NCBI GenBank assembly: GCA_009377375.1
Contig: WHUE01000009.1
Location: forward strand, 1 to 64,000
Origin: Alphaproteobacteria bacterium
GTDB taxonomy: Bacteria; Pseudomonadota; Alphaproteobacteria; MPNO01; UBA2964
DNA length: 64,000 nt
Direction of reading: 5' to 3'
This document shows, one piece after another, positions 1 to 8,316 of this stretch. The notes below the pieces were generated by a model. That model saw nothing but the letters and a program-made list of their open reading frames with translations, was not told the origin of the DNA and searched no databases. Numbering within the stretch: the stretch's first letter is position 1; the number at the start of each line of letters is the position of its first letter. The position numbers and the translations under genes are program-made.

Positions 1-274
1 CAGCAGGCAGGCCATGTGGGGGCAGCAGGGCGAGAAGGAATGGGAGGCGCCGGCGGAGTTGCGGAACACCGCCGTCTTCCCGTCCTCGGTGCTGAGTATC
101 GCGCCCTCGCCGTTCGCGAGCTCGGAACGGCGGCGCCGCGCGTCGCGCTCCAGCATGCCGCTCACCCAGTGCTGCGCGACATGCGCGTTCCGCCGGACGA
201 ACCGCGCCGTCGCCGCCGAGCGCAGGCGGAGCGGGTCGTAGACCCCGGCCCAACGGCTTCTCCTGGCTCGTAAT
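1..274 (-). pseudogene. C-terminal fragment of a Rieske-domain FAD-dependent oxidoreductase, frameshifted and cut by the window edge
   Basis: On the minus strand the frame running from 252 down to 1 reads WAGVYDPLRLRS, then an acidic stretch with GEGAIL and KTAVFRN, then SPCCPHMAC. This matches the join between the FAD-oxidoreductase body (family pattern PWAxLYDPxR) and a C-terminal Rieske domain, whose first cluster motif is CxHxxC (here CPHMAC). The codons just upstream, ITSQEKP at 254-274, lie one base out of frame. A single extra base at 253 would explain this. No FAD-binding domain lies upstream, so the gene is broken at its 5' side. The rest of the Rieske domain lies outside the window. 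The frameshift is an inference from how the two frames join; the Rieske assignment is more secure. Confidence 0.55.
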
Positions 275-516
275 CGCCCTGATCCTCGTCCGCCAGCGGC
301 ATCTCGTCGGGCGAGCGTTCGTCCGCCGGTCCTGCCTGCCGCCCCGGCGGGCTCGTCTTTTTCGCCACCGTCGAAGTCTCCTGTCCGTGGATCGGTCGCC
401 GATATGAACACCGGCCGGATCGCGCAGGTTCCCCCGCCGCCTGCCGGCCCTTGAAGACCGGCCTGCGGGAGAATACGTCTTGTAGTGGCGCGCACGTTGT
501 CGCGCGCGGGGATGGC

Positions 517-768
517 ATGATGGACCGAAACGATGGAGTCCTTCTCACGGCCCGGGAGGTTCAGGGCTGGCGAGACCGGAAGGCGGAGCTGGACAGGGAG
601 ATCGCCGAGGCGCAGAGGGAGCTGGCGGAGATCGACCGCCGCCTCGATGCCGCCGCGGTTCTGACCGACCGGGCGGGCGGCGGGGAGCCCGGCGCTTCCG
701 TCGAGACCGCCCCCGCCGACCAGTCGTCGGACGAGGATGACGGGTTCGGGTCTCCTGTCGCCGGGTAG
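517..768 (+). CDS. small coiled-coil hypothetical protein (83 aa)
   Basis: Begins at tandem ATG codons (MMDRNDG) in preference to the ATG at 451, because a purine-rich GGGG lies just upstream of 517. Residues about 12-45 are rich in K, R and E with regular leucines (DRKAELDREIAEAQREL), a short coiled-coil pattern. The remainder is low-complexity Gly/Pro/Asp. There is no signal peptide and no recognised family. It could be a small scaffold or a regulator's partner, but nothing in the sequence shows a function. Codon use fits the neighbouring genes. Confidence 0.45.
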   Translation: MMDRNDGVLLTAREVQGWRDRKAELDREIAEAQRELAEIDRRLDAAAVLTDRAGGGEPGASVETAPADQSSDEDDGFGSPVAG

Positions 769-869
769 CCCGGCGCGCCGCCGGACCGCGAGGGAATAGG
801 GAGTAAGACCTCCAGCCGCGGAAAACCCTGTGGCGCGTGCAGCGTTAACTCACCGTATCACGTCAGGAG

Positions 870-1319
870 ATGCCGCCGGTGCCGTCCCATCCGTTTCGCT
901 TGATCCCCGTTGGCGCGATCGCGCTGCTGCTGGCGGTCCCCGCCGTCGCCGGCGAGGGGCATATCGGCGCGCCGACGGTCCGCGACGCGGGCGCGGTGAT
1001 CGGCGAGTGCGAAAGCCGGTACCGGGTCTCCCTCGACAGCCGGCAGCGGCGGGAGATGGAGTCCGGCTATCTCGGCGTCGTGCGCTGCCTGCGCGCCGCC
1101 GCGCTGGAGGACGCCGTCCTCCTCCTCGGCGAGGAGAGGCGGGCGCGGATTGCCGAGAGCTTCGAGCAGATCGAGAAGGGGTTCGAGCGGTTCTACACGA
1201 CGCTCAACGACGGCGCCCTCGGCACGTTCGAGCCGTTCTGGGCGAGCGCGCTGCGGGACGCCTATGCCGACATCCTGCACGACGTGCTGCGGCAGCGGTC
1301 GTTGCGCGCTCCCATGTAA
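870..1319 (+). CDS. exported hypothetical protein (149 aa)
   Basis: The N-terminus is a good Sec signal peptide: a short start region, the hydrophobic run IPVGAIALLLAVPAVAG, and a likely Ala-x-Ala-type cleavage after about residue 27. The mature part is helical and charged with two cysteines (near residues 46 and 72) that could pair in the periplasm. No family was recognised. It lies 40 bases upstream of the carboxypeptidase gene on the same strand, so the two may be co-transcribed. Confidence 0.6.
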   Translation: MPPVPSHPFRLIPVGAIALLLAVPAVAGEGHIGAPTVRDAGAVIGECESRYRVSLDSRQRREMESGYLGVVRCLRAAALEDAVLLLGEERRARIAESFEQIEKGFERFYTTLNDGALGTFEPFWASALRDAYADILHDVLRQRSLRAPM

Positions 1320-1359
1320 CGGGTGCGGGCGCTTGGAACTCCGGCGAAGCGCATATGCA

Positions 1360-2973
1360 ATGGTGGCCGCTCTGACGGCGGCGGGGCTGTTGCTCTGGCC
1401 GGATGGCGCCGCGCCTGCGCAGTCGGCGGAGCCGGCGGCGGCCCAGGATGCGCCCGGCGGCGGTGCGCGGACCGGCCAGGCGAGACCGGAGCCCGGCGCG
1501 GCGGCCGCCGGGCCGCTGGACACCGAGACGCGCCATTCGCTGACCGTCGACGGCGGCGGGTTCGAATACATCGCCCGCACCGGCACGCTGACGGTTCCCT
1601 CCGGCGAGGCGAAGGGCGGGCGCGGCCGCATGTTCTTCGTCTCCTACGCCAGGGCCGACCCGGACCGCGCGCGCCGGCCGGTCACCTTCGTCTTCAACGG
1701 CGGGCCGGGCGCGGCTTCGGCCTATCTCCATCTCGGGCTCATGGGCCCGAAGCGCCTCGCCTTCGCAGAGGACGGACGGGTCGCCGAGGCGACGCGGCTC
1801 CTCGACAACGCGCAGAGCTGGCTGCTCTTCTCCGACCTTGTCTTCGTCGATCCGGTCGGCACCGGGTTCAGCCGCACCGCCCCGCCCGAGGGCAAGGGCA
1901 AGGGGAGCAAGCGCGAGGGCGGGTCGGGCGACGACCGGTCGCCGTTCTGGGAGACGGGGCGCGACCTGGACGCGTTCGGCGCGTTCATCCGGCTCTACCT
2001 CAGCCGCAACGACCGCTGGCTGGCGCCGGTCGTCCTGGCGGGGGAAAGCTATGGCGGGTTCCGTGTCGCGGCGCTTGCCGACCGGCTTCAGTCCGGCTTC
2101 GGCGTTTCGGTGCGCGGGCTGGTGATGATCTCGCCGGCGCTCGAGCTCGGCCTGCTGTCCGATGACCGGTTCCGGCTGATGCCGTGGATCTCCCGCCTGC
2201 CGTCCTTCGCGGCCGCGGCGCGCCGGCACGGCAAGATGGAGGCCGAGACCGACGGCGCCGGCGACGAGGGCGACGCCTTCGCCGCGGTCGAGCGGTTCGC
2301 GCTCGACAGCCTGCTGCCCGGCCTCGCCATGGGGAGGGCGCTCGGGGACGGCGATCGCACGGCGCTGCTCTCCCGCGCCGCGGAGTATATCGGCCTGCCG
2401 CGGGATGTGGTGATCCGCTACGGCGGGAGAATCCCGAGCGAGGTCTTCGCCGCCCGCCTGCTCGAAAACGAGGATCGCGTCCTCAGCGTGTACGACGCCT
2501 CCATCGCCTATCCGGCGCCGCACCCGGTGGACGCGCAGTACAGCGACCCGCGGCTCGCGCGGATCAGCGCCGCCATCGCCGCCGCCTTCAACCACGAGAT
2601 CCGCACCCGGCTGGGGGTGAAGACCGACCTGCCCTACGAGGTCCTGAACAGGCGGATCAGCGCGCGCTGGGTGTGGCAGAGGGGCGGCGGCCGGCAGGGC
2701 GCGCCGGGCGCCACGGAGAATCTGGAGAGCGCGTTCAAGACCGTCCCCGGCCTGCGCGCGCTGATCGCCCACGGCCGCTACGACCTCGTCACGCCCTATT
2801 TCGGCTCGGCCTATCTCGTCAACCAGCTCGACCTGGACGGGGAGCCGGGCGGCCGGCTCATTCTTCGCACCTACGACGGCGGCCACATGTTCTACAGCCA
2901 TGAAACCGCACGGAAGGCGTTCTTCGAGGATGCGCGCCACCTTTACGGGAAGATCGCGGGCGCCACGCCGTAA
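1360..2973 (+). CDS. secreted serine carboxypeptidase, peptidase family S10
   Basis: Hydrolyses C-terminal residues from peptides by the alpha/beta-hydrolase mechanism. The S10 hallmarks are present in order: NGGPG at about residues 113-117 (oxyanion region), nucleophile Ser230 in GESYGG, Asp475 in HGRYDLVTP, and His509 in YDGGHMFY. The 537-aa length is usual for bacterial S10 enzymes. The start chosen is the ATG at 1360, which gives a hydrophobic leader (MVAALTAAGLLLWP) followed by an Ala/Pro/Gly-rich linker, suggesting export. The open frame continues upstream but there it runs antisense to, or out of frame with, the preceding gene. The substrate is unknown. Its 3' end converges with the minus-strand gene that ends at 2986. 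Confidence 0.85.
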   Translation: MVAALTAAGLLLWPDGAAPAQSAEPAAAQDAPGGGARTGQARPEPGAAAAGPLDTETRHSLTVDGGGFEYIARTGTLTVPSGEAKGGRGRMFFVSYARADPDRARRPVTFVFNGGPGAASAYLHLGLMGPKRLAFAEDGRVAEATRLLDNAQSWLLFSDLVFVDPVGTGFSRTAPPEGKGKGSKREGGSGDDRSPFWETGRDLDAFGAFIRLYLSRNDRWLAPVVLAGESYGGFRVAALADRLQSGFGVSVRGLVMISPALELGLLSDDRFRLMPWISRLPSFAAAARRHGKMEAETDGAGDEGDAFAAVERFALDSLLPGLAMGRALGDGDRTALLSRAAEYIGLPRDVVIRYGGRIPSEVFAARLLENEDRVLSVYDASIAYPAPHPVDAQYSDPRLARISAAIAAAFNHEIRTRLGVKTDLPYEVLNRRISARWVWQRGGGRQGAPGATENLESAFKTVPGLRALIAHGRYDLVTPYFGSAYLVNQLDLDGEPGGRLILRTYDGGHMFYSHETARKAFFEDARHLYGKIAGATP

Positions 2974-2985
2974 CCGGCCGGGCCG

Positions 2986-3468
2986 TTACAGCCCCGCCAG
3001 AAAGCGGCGGCAATCCTCGATCCTGTGGGTCCTGCCGACCTCGCGCTGCGCGAGCTTGTTCAGCCCGACCTTGTCGTTCTTCACCTCCGCCCCGACGACT
3101 TTCAATTCGCATGTGCGGTCGTCGAGCAGGCCGCGCGCCTCGATCTCGACCGTGTAGCTGAAGAGCCGGTAGCCCGACTGGAGCGCATGCTGGTTGAGCA
3201 GCGTGGCGAGCCCCCTGACCGCATAGCGGTGGGCGTCCAGCCGGCGCACGACGATCTCGCGCAGCGTGGCCGCCTTCTGGTTTCCCTGGCAGTAGGTCCG
3301 GCAAACCTCCTGCAGCCGCTGGTCCAGCACGGTCGTCTTCCGCACCAGAGCGGTGACGTCCCTTTCCTGCGCCGGCGCGGCTGCCGGAGTTCCCGGGGGC
3401 ATCGACAGCAGGACGCCGAGGACGAGCAATCCCCGCGCTGCCTTGCGATGCTGAACGGACCCGGCCAT
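2986..3468 (-). CDS. exported hypothetical protein (160 aa)
   Basis: Starts at the ATG at 3468, behind the purine-rich GAGGGGG. The longer frame upstream has no comparable site. Residues about 8-30 (ARGLLVLGVLLSMPPGTPAAAPA) form a signal peptide. The mature protein has four cysteines, two of them in a VCRTYC motif, with alternating charged stretches. No known domain was recognised. It converges on the carboxypeptidase gene with only 12 bases between the stops. Confidence 0.6.
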   Translation of the reverse strand: MAGSVQHRKAARGLLVLGVLLSMPPGTPAAAPAQERDVTALVRKTTVLDQRLQEVCRTYCQGNQKAATLREIVVRRLDAHRYAVRGLATLLNQHALQSGYRLFSYTVEIEARGLLDDRTCELKVVGAEVKNDKVGLNKLAQREVGRTHRIEDCRRFLAGL

Positions 3469-3695
3469 GACCCCCTCAATGTGGGGATCGCCGGCGCGCG
3501 ATCCAGAGTCGGTGCTTTCGGCAGTCAGGAGCCCGGCGCATCCTCGTCGGGGATCAGGGACGCCAGCGCAGCGATCAGCGGGTCGAGGCGATCCCGCGCG
3601 ACAGCCCATTCATTCCGCAAGGATCGTCGACCTGGCCGCGCTTTCGCAGCAGGTGCGCGTCCTGAAGTGGGAGAGGCGCCGGAAATACAATTCTT

Positions 3696-3732
3696 CGTCC
3701 CCGGGGGACAGGAATTCGGTCCCCCGGGGACG
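3696..3732. repeat. perfect 14-bp inverted repeat, GC-rich, next to parS
   Basis: The arm CGTCCCCGGGGGAC (3696-3709) is matched by its exact reverse complement at 3719-3732 across a 9-base spacer. It could fold into a strong hairpin or cruciform. Neither side carries a long T-run, so it is a poor intrinsic terminator, although it lies downstream of the minus-strand TctC gene. The parS palindrome begins seven bases to the right. Confidence 0.8.
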
Positions 3733-3738
3733 TTACAA

Positions 3739-3754
3739 TGTTCCACGTGGAACA
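3739..3754. promoter_or_regulatory. parS centromere-like site (ParB binding)
   Basis: The 16-bp perfect palindrome TGTTCCACGTGGAACA matches the known alphaproteobacterial parS consensus bound by ParB. It lies in non-coding DNA between two minus-strand genes. A short minus-strand frame beginning MFHVEH merely reads through the site. A 16-base exact match is not expected by chance in a window this size. parS sites usually cluster near the chromosome origin or on large secondary replicons, so the window probably lies in such a region. No parA or parB gene is in the window. Confidence 0.85.
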
Positions 3755-3790
3755 TTCTTGACGCGGTGTCTCAGGACGGCGTCGGCAATC

Positions 3791-4822
3791 CTAGTTCGTG
3801 AGCGCCCAGCGGGCCATTTCCTGCACGTCCTTCGGCGCGTCGTAGATGGCGCGGACGAGCTGCTCGACCCGCGGCCCCGGCGTCGGGCTCCAGGCGAGGC
3901 GGGACTTCTCCAGCTCTTTCCTGAAGGCGGGGTCGTTCATCGTGTCCATGAACGCCGTCTGCAGCGCGGCGAGCCGTTCCTCCGGCACGCCGGGCGGAGC
4001 GATGTAGGGGCGGCCGAAGACCTGCACGTTGGCGAACAGCTCCATGGCCGCCTTCTTCTTCGGGTCCTTGATGAAGTCCCACACCTGCGGGATGCCGCGC
4101 CTCGTCATCTCCTCGTGCGGCTCCAGCCCGAACTGCACGACAACGTTTACCTTGTTGTCCGTCACCAGGTGCGGCGCCTGGCTCATCAGCGACGCCCAGG
4201 CGTAGCCGCAGAACCCGTCGAGCTCCTTCTGCTCGACCGCCAGCACCAGGTTCTTGGTGCCGCGATAGCCCTTGACCAGCTTGATATTGGCCCCGGCGAG
4301 GTTGCGCATGAGCTGGACGTGGTCGTGGGTGGTGGAACCCAGGTTGTCGCCGCCGAACACCGCCTGCTGCGTCTGCATCTTGGCGAAGGTGTCGACCTTC
4401 GAATGCCCGCCGACGAGGCAGAGCGTGGTGAAGCCCGAGGCGCTGCCGACATAGCCGAACTCCAGCGCGTCGTACTTGGCGTTGGATTTCTGCCCCAGCA
4501 CCGGCTCGACCAGCGTGCCCGGCTGGGCGCCGAGAATCGTCGCGCCCTCCCGCGGGGCGACATTGTAGAGATAGGCGACGGCCTTGCGCCCGCCGCTGCC
4601 CGGCATGTTCTGCACGATCATCGACGGCTTGCCGGGCATATGGTTGACCATGTGCTTCGCCACGGCGCGGGCATGGGCATTGAATCCTCCGCCCACCGGG
4701 GTGGCGACGAGCATCGTGGTGGTGCGGCCCTTGTAGAAATCGGTGACGGCGCCGGCGGAGGCCGGCCCGGCGAACGTGGCGGCCGCGACGGCGGCCAGTG
4801 CGGCCATGGCCTTGTATTTCAT
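3791..4822 (-). CDS. Bug/TctC-family tripartite tricarboxylate transporter substrate-binding protein
   Basis: Periplasmic solute-binding protein of 343 aa with a clear signal peptide (MKYKAMAALAAVAAATFAGPASAG). The family pattern follows: a beta strand and Gly-rich loop ATPVGGGFNAHARAVAKHM, HMPGKPSMIVQNMPGSGG near residues 60-78, and a C-terminal region with PPGVPEERLAAL. Bug proteins bind carboxylates or small amides for TctAB permeases or act as sensors. No tctA or tctB gene is nearby, which is common for these orphan proteins. Its ribosome-binding site AGGGAGG lies in the 3' arm of a perfect hairpin (4828-4858), so translation may be regulated. The ligand cannot be told from sequence. Confidence 0.88.
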   Translation of the reverse strand: MKYKAMAALAAVAAATFAGPASAGAVTDFYKGRTTTMLVATPVGGGFNAHARAVAKHMVNHMPGKPSMIVQNMPGSGGRKAVAYLYNVAPREGATILGAQPGTLVEPVLGQKSNAKYDALEFGYVGSASGFTTLCLVGGHSKVDTFAKMQTQQAVFGGDNLGSTTHDHVQLMRNLAGANIKLVKGYRGTKNLVLAVEQKELDGFCGYAWASLMSQAPHLVTDNKVNVVVQFGLEPHEEMTRRGIPQVWDFIKDPKKKAAMELFANVQVFGRPYIAPPGVPEERLAALQTAFMDTMNDPAFRKELEKSRLAWSPTPGPRVEQLVRAIYDAPKDVQEMARWALTN

Positions 4823-4827
4823 GATGT

Positions 4828-4858
4828 CCTCCCTGTGCGAATGTCTCGCACAGGGAGG
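4828..4858 (-). promoter_or_regulatory. perfect 13-bp hairpin that sequesters the ribosome-binding site of the TctC gene
   Basis: On the minus strand the leader reads CCTCCCTGTGCGA, a 5-base loop, then the exact complement TCGCACAGGGAGG, followed by ACATC and the ATG at 4822. The AGGGAGG Shine-Dalgarno sequence is therefore the 3' arm of the stem and would be paired in the folded mRNA. No T-run follows, so it is not a terminator. It is best read as a translational control element or an RNA-stability hairpin. Confidence 0.75.
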
Positions 4859-4901
4859 CTAGCGCAATCAGGCGAAGGGTGGAATCGCCGGAATGCGTCG
4901 C

Positions 4902-5081
4902 TCAGGGCACCGGGGGCGAGCGACTGCGCACGAGATGCACCAGCAGGGTGAGCAGGAACAGGGCGATGAAAACCACGAACAGAATCTTGGCGATCCCCGC
5001 CGCCGCCGCGGCGATGCCGCCGAAGCCGAACAGCGCCGCCACCAGCGCGATAAGAAAAAAGAAAATGGCCCAGCCGAGCAT
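4902..5081 (-). CDS. DUF1328 small membrane protein (59 aa)
   Basis: Short integral membrane protein with two helices: [20 protein letters not shown] and, after a Gly/Ala turn, [19 protein letters not shown]. The length and the start MLGWA with FGFGGIAA match DUF1328 (YtjA-like) peptides, which in many Proteobacteria are stress or stationary-phase induced. GGAGG lies nine bases upstream of the ATG at 5081. The stop is 79 bases from the downstream TctC gene, on the same strand. Function is unknown. Confidence 0.9.
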   Translation of the reverse strand: MLGWAIFFFLIALVAALFGFGGIAAAAAGIAKILFVVFIALFLLTLLVHLVRSRSPPVP

Positions 5082-5167
5082 TGAGGTTGTCCTCCATTGT
5101 TGATGCCATCGTTGCTGTCCCTGATGAGCTTGGCTTCGGGCTGTGGCCCTGCAACCGAAGAATGGTG

Positions 5168-6310
5168 TCAATGCGGTGGCATTGACGTGACGCCGCTCCC
5201 CGCCGGCAGCCGGGTGACGGCGGCGCAGAGCCGCAGCAGGGCCGGCGCCGCCCGCGCGGCGACGGCGAGCGGCGACTGCGCCTGCGCCCGCACCATCAGC
5301 CGGGCCAGCCACAGCGCACGGCGCACCGGCCCCGCGACGTCGCGGGCGAGGCGGCGGTAAAACGCGGCCGGGGCGCCGCCGTCGAGATACGCCGCCGCCG
5401 CCAGCTGCGCGCTGTGCAGGGCGATCGCCACGCCGTCGCCCGTGAAGGACGGCGCCACCGCCGCCTGGTCGCCGAGCCGCCAGGGCTGCGCCGCGCCTTC
5501 GGCCTCGCGCTGGACATGCCCGAAGGGCAGGCGTCCGATGGCGAGCGGGCGGAGCGTGCAGGGCGTCGCCCCCCCGAGCCGGAGATCGAGCAGCGGCGCC
5601 TCCGCACGGATCGCGGCCAGCAGCGCCTCCCAGTCCGCGCCGATGGCGGCGAAGCGCGGCTCTTCCACCAGCAGGCAGAGATTGGCCCGCCCGCCCTCCA
5701 CCGGCTCGAGGCCCGCATAGCCGCCGGGGAACAGTGCGATCTCCACGCTGCGCGCCAGCGCCTCGTCCTGCGCCGGAGCTAGCCGCCAGTGCAGCTTGAA
5801 GCCGAGCAGGCCGTTCTGTCCGCCGGGCGGGCGCTGCCAGCCGCGCAGCTCGTGTTTGCCGGTGGCGAGGAAAGCAGCGCGGGATTCGACGGGTTCGCCG
5901 CCGCCCGGCCGGGCGTGCCACAAGCCGTCCCGTGGCGCCAGCGCCTCGACCCGCACGCCGCGGCGAATCTCCGCGCCGGCCTCGGCGGCCAGGTCCAGCA
6001 GCGCGGCGTCGAGCGCGTGCCGGGTCAGGCTCATCGCGGCGAAGGGCAGCCGCGCCTCGGCGGCCCGGCCGCTGCGGCCCGCAAGCCGCACCCGGTCCAC
6101 CGGCACGGCGCCGAGCCGGCGGAGGTCCAGCCCGAGCGCGGTCAGGTAGCGCACCGCCTCGACGCTCAGGAACTCGCCGCACACCTTGTCGCGCGGCGCC
6201 GTATCGCGTTCCAGCAACACCACATGGCGTCCCGCGCGGGCGAGCAGCGCGGCCGCCGCCGCCCCGGCCGGGCCGCCGCCGATCACCAGCGCGTCCGCCG
6301 GCCCGGTCAT
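5168..6310 (-). CDS. FAD-dependent oxidoreductase, geranylgeranyl-reductase-like
   Basis: 380-aa flavoprotein with the dinucleotide-binding motif [19 protein letters not shown] at residues about 10-28. Next come [14 protein letters not shown], the CxE-type signature of the geranylgeranyl reductase/halogenase group, and the second FAD motif [18 protein letters not shown]. It starts at the ATG at 6310, overlapping the stop of the methyltransferase gene by four bases (ATGA), so it is translationally coupled. In known bacterial clusters this oxidoreductase accompanies a type III PKS and a methyltransferase and is taken to oxidise or reduce the polyketide-derived lipid. The substrate is inferred only. 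Confidence 0.85.
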   Translation of the reverse strand: MTGPADALVIGGGPAGAAAAALLARAGRHVVLLERDTAPRDKVCGEFLSVEAVRYLTALGLDLRRLGAVPVDRVRLAGRSGRAAEARLPFAAMSLTRHALDAALLDLAAEAGAEIRRGVRVEALAPRDGLWHARPGGGEPVESRAAFLATGKHELRGWQRPPGGQNGLLGFKLHWRLAPAQDEALARSVEIALFPGGYAGLEPVEGGRANLCLLVEEPRFAAIGADWEALLAAIRAEAPLLDLRLGGATPCTLRPLAIGRLPFGHVQREAEGAAQPWRLGDQAAVAPSFTGDGVAIALHSAQLAAAAYLDGGAPAAFYRRLARDVAGPVRRALWLARLMVRAQAQSPLAVAARAAPALLRLCAAVTRLPAGSGVTSMPPH

Positions 6311-7032
6311 GATCCCTTCAGCCGCGAGACGCAGAGCCGGAACGGCACGCGCCACTCGATCTGCGCGGCACCGTCCGGAATTCCTGCGGCGGCGAGGCTG
6401 CGCCGCCAGTCCCCGGCGACGAAGGCGCGGGCGATCGAGACCGGCCCGTCGTGATGCACGAAGCGGTGCCACCGGGCGGCGCGCGACCAGGCGACGAAGA
6501 CGGCCCAGGGCAGGGGGTGGCGGTGCAGGTCGTTGACGAACCAGCCCAGCCGCACCGTCGCCTCCATCCAGGCGAGGAAACGGATCAGCGCCGCGTCGTC
6601 GAGATGGTGGCCGAACAGCGAGCTGACGACCACGTCGATCCCGCCATCGGGCCGGAACTGTTCGAACCGGCCGGTATGCCAGCGGATCGAACTGTCGTGA
6701 GGCGTCGCCGCGGCGGCGGCCCTTGCTGCGCGGGGATCGAGGTCGAGCCCGGTCAGCGTGACCGCGATGCCGCGCCGTTGCGCCCAGCGGTCGATGCGGC
6801 GCAGCATGTCGCCGTAGCCGCAGCCGACATCGACGATGGTGAGCGGCCGGTGCGGCGACACGCGGCCCGACCGCGCCAGCCGCGTCAGAAAGTCCAGCGT
6901 CGGCCGGTAGGCGAGGGTGAGCCGGTTGACCGTGGCGAGATCGCGCAGGCAGGCGCAATAGTCCTCGAACGGCACGTCCTCGGCGTCCATCAGCTCCGGC
7001 GTCGTCGCGCGGCGGGAGAAGTCGGGCGCCAC
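6307..7032 (-). CDS. class I SAM-dependent methyltransferase of the type III PKS operon
   Basis: 241-aa Rossmann methyltransferase. Motif I is [12 protein letters not shown] (residues about 66-77), followed by the acidic strand end [21 protein letters not shown] resembles motif IV. It starts three bases after the polyketide synthase stop and overlaps the next gene, so all three genes form one operon. It probably O- or C-methylates an alkylresorcinol or alkylpyrone product of the synthase, an inference from the cluster. [10 protein letters not shown], 14 codons in, is an alternative start. Confidence 0.85.
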   Translation of the reverse strand: MAPDFSRRATTPELMDAEDVPFEDYCACLRDLATVNRLTLAYRPTLDFLTRLARSGRVSPHRPLTIVDVGCGYGDMLRRIDRWAQRRGIAVTLTGLDLDPRAARAAAAATPHDSSIRWHTGRFEQFRPDGGIDVVVSSLFGHHLDDAALIRFLAWMEATVRLGWFVNDLHRHPLPWAVFVAWSRAARWHRFVHHDGPVSIARAFVAGDWRRSLAAAGIPDGAAQIEWRVPFRLCVSRLKGS

Positions 7033-7035
7033 AGC

Positions 7036-8091
7036 TCAGGCGGCGCGGCGGAACGTCAGGCTCTCGACGGAGAGCCCGGGGCCGAACGCCATGGCGCAGC
7101 CGCGCTCCCCCGCGGCGGCGGCCTCCATCACGGATTTCAGCACGAACAGGACGGTGCCGGAGGACATGTTGCCGAAGCGCCGCAGGATGTCACGCGACGC
7201 CTCCAGCGCCGCCGGGGCGAGGCCGAACCCGGACTGTACCGCGTCGAGGATCGTCCGCCCGCCGGGATGCACGGCCCAGTGGCTGAACTCGTCCGCCGCC
7301 GCCCCGCCGGTGATCGCGCGGGCGCCGTCCTGTATGGCGGCACGGATCGCCCCGGGCACTCTGCCGGACAGGAACATGTCGAAGCCGCTGTCGCGGACAT
7401 GCCAGGTGATCAACCCTTCGGTGTCCTGCGCCACCAGCGAACTGAATCCCTCCAGCGCCAGCCCGTCCGGCTCCGCCGAGACCAGTGCCGCGGTGCAGCC
7501 GTCGCCGAACAGCAGGAAGGACAGGATCCTGTCCAGCGCGTCGGTGTCCTGCAGGTGCAGGGTGCAGAGCTCCACGTTCAGCACCAGCACCTTCGCGTCC
7601 GGTTCCGACCGCACGATGTGGCGCGCGAGGCGGAGCGCGTTGATTCCGGCCTGGCATCCCATGAAGCCGATATTGGCGCGCTCCACCGATGTCGGGAGAC
7701 CGCACCGGCGGACGATCTCGAGATCCAGCCCCGGCGCCATCAGTCCGGTGCAGGTGACGGTGATCAGGTGGGTGACGCCGCGCAGCGCGCTCGGCGGCCC
7801 CAGCCCCTCGACCGCACGCTGCGCCAGCGCCGGCGACTCCGTCTCGAACCGGCGCATGCGGTCCGCCGTGGAGGGAAAGCGGCCGGCGGCGTAGAACCCG
7901 CGGCCGAGATCGGTCTCGGGTGAAAGGCAGGACCAGCGATGCTCGATCTGCGCGCGTTCCGCCATGCGCTCGAACGTGCCGCGGCGGCGGTTGTCGCCGA
8001 GCAGCGTCCGGGCAAAGCCGACGAACGGCTCGTGTACGTCGTGCGGCGGCGCTGCCGTGGCGATGCGGTTCAGATAAGCCGTGGCGGGCAT
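7036..8091 (-). CDS. type III polyketide synthase (chalcone/stilbene synthase family)
   Basis: 351-aa homodimeric ketosynthase that extends a CoA-linked starter with malonyl-CoA. All three catalytic residues are visible: Cys146 in IGFMGCQAGINAL, His275 in HWAVHPGGR, and Asn308 in RRFGNMSSGT. The C-terminal GFGPGL-type loop is represented by MAFGPGLSVE. The length and the NMSSGTVLFVL block are typical. It is first of three tightly packed genes, followed by a methyltransferase and an FAD reductase, as in clusters making methylated alkylresorcinols or pyrones. The start at 8091 (MPATAYLNRIAT) fits the family N-terminus. Confidence 0.92.
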   Translation of the reverse strand: MPATAYLNRIATAAPPHDVHEPFVGFARTLLGDNRRRGTFERMAERAQIEHRWSCLSPETDLGRGFYAAGRFPSTADRMRRFETESPALAQRAVEGLGPPSALRGVTHLITVTCTGLMAPGLDLEIVRRCGLPTSVERANIGFMGCQAGINALRLARHIVRSEPDAKVLVLNVELCTLHLQDTDALDRILSFLLFGDGCTAALVSAEPDGLALEGFSSLVAQDTEGLITWHVRDSGFDMFLSGRVPGAIRAAIQDGARAITGGAAADEFSHWAVHPGGRTILDAVQSGFGLAPAALEASRDILRRFGNMSSGTVLFVLKSVMEAAAAGERGCAMAFGPGLSVESLTFRRAA

Positions 8092-8168
8092 GACAGCCGG
8101 TCCTCGCTATATGGAGCTGCCGGAAGCGGCAAGAGTGAATCGAGTGCGACGAGGTCTTTATTCCACAT

Positions 8169-8221
8169 CGTCATTGCGAGCCCGGCGCGCAAGCCGCGGC
8201 GCGGCAGGACAGGATTGCTTG
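8169..8221. repeat. fragment resembling a dispersed CGTCATTGCGAG / GGATTGCTT palindromic repeat
   Basis: Between the divergent PKS and TctC genes, CGTCATTGCGAG (8169-8180) is followed by a GC-rich stretch and CAGGATTGCTT (8211-8221). These two words are the ends of a widely dispersed intergenic palindrome in Proteobacteria, usually written CGTCATTGCGAG...GCAATCC. Here the second word is in the opposite orientation to a simple unit, so this looks like a rearranged or partial copy. The identification is from memory of the motif. Confidence 0.35.
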
Positions 8222-8316
8222 CCCGCCCGGTCCGTCCGTGACAGCATTCCGGCTATCAGGGCTGACGTAGTCGATTTTCCTGTAAATGAATTATCCGCGA
8301 TGAAGGGAGACAACTC

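Noticed and set aside
162-548. 128-codon minus-strand frame over the window's left edge
   Set aside because: It runs out of frame with the Rieske fragment and ends in an Arg-rich, non-conserved tail. An acidic stretch with a GTG at 368 (VAKKTSPPGRQAG) could be a small gene but support is too weak.
3525-3755. 76-codon minus-strand frame beginning MFHVEH
   Set aside because: Its first codons are just the parS palindrome read as protein and it then crosses the inverted repeat. There is no Shine-Dalgarno or conserved pattern.
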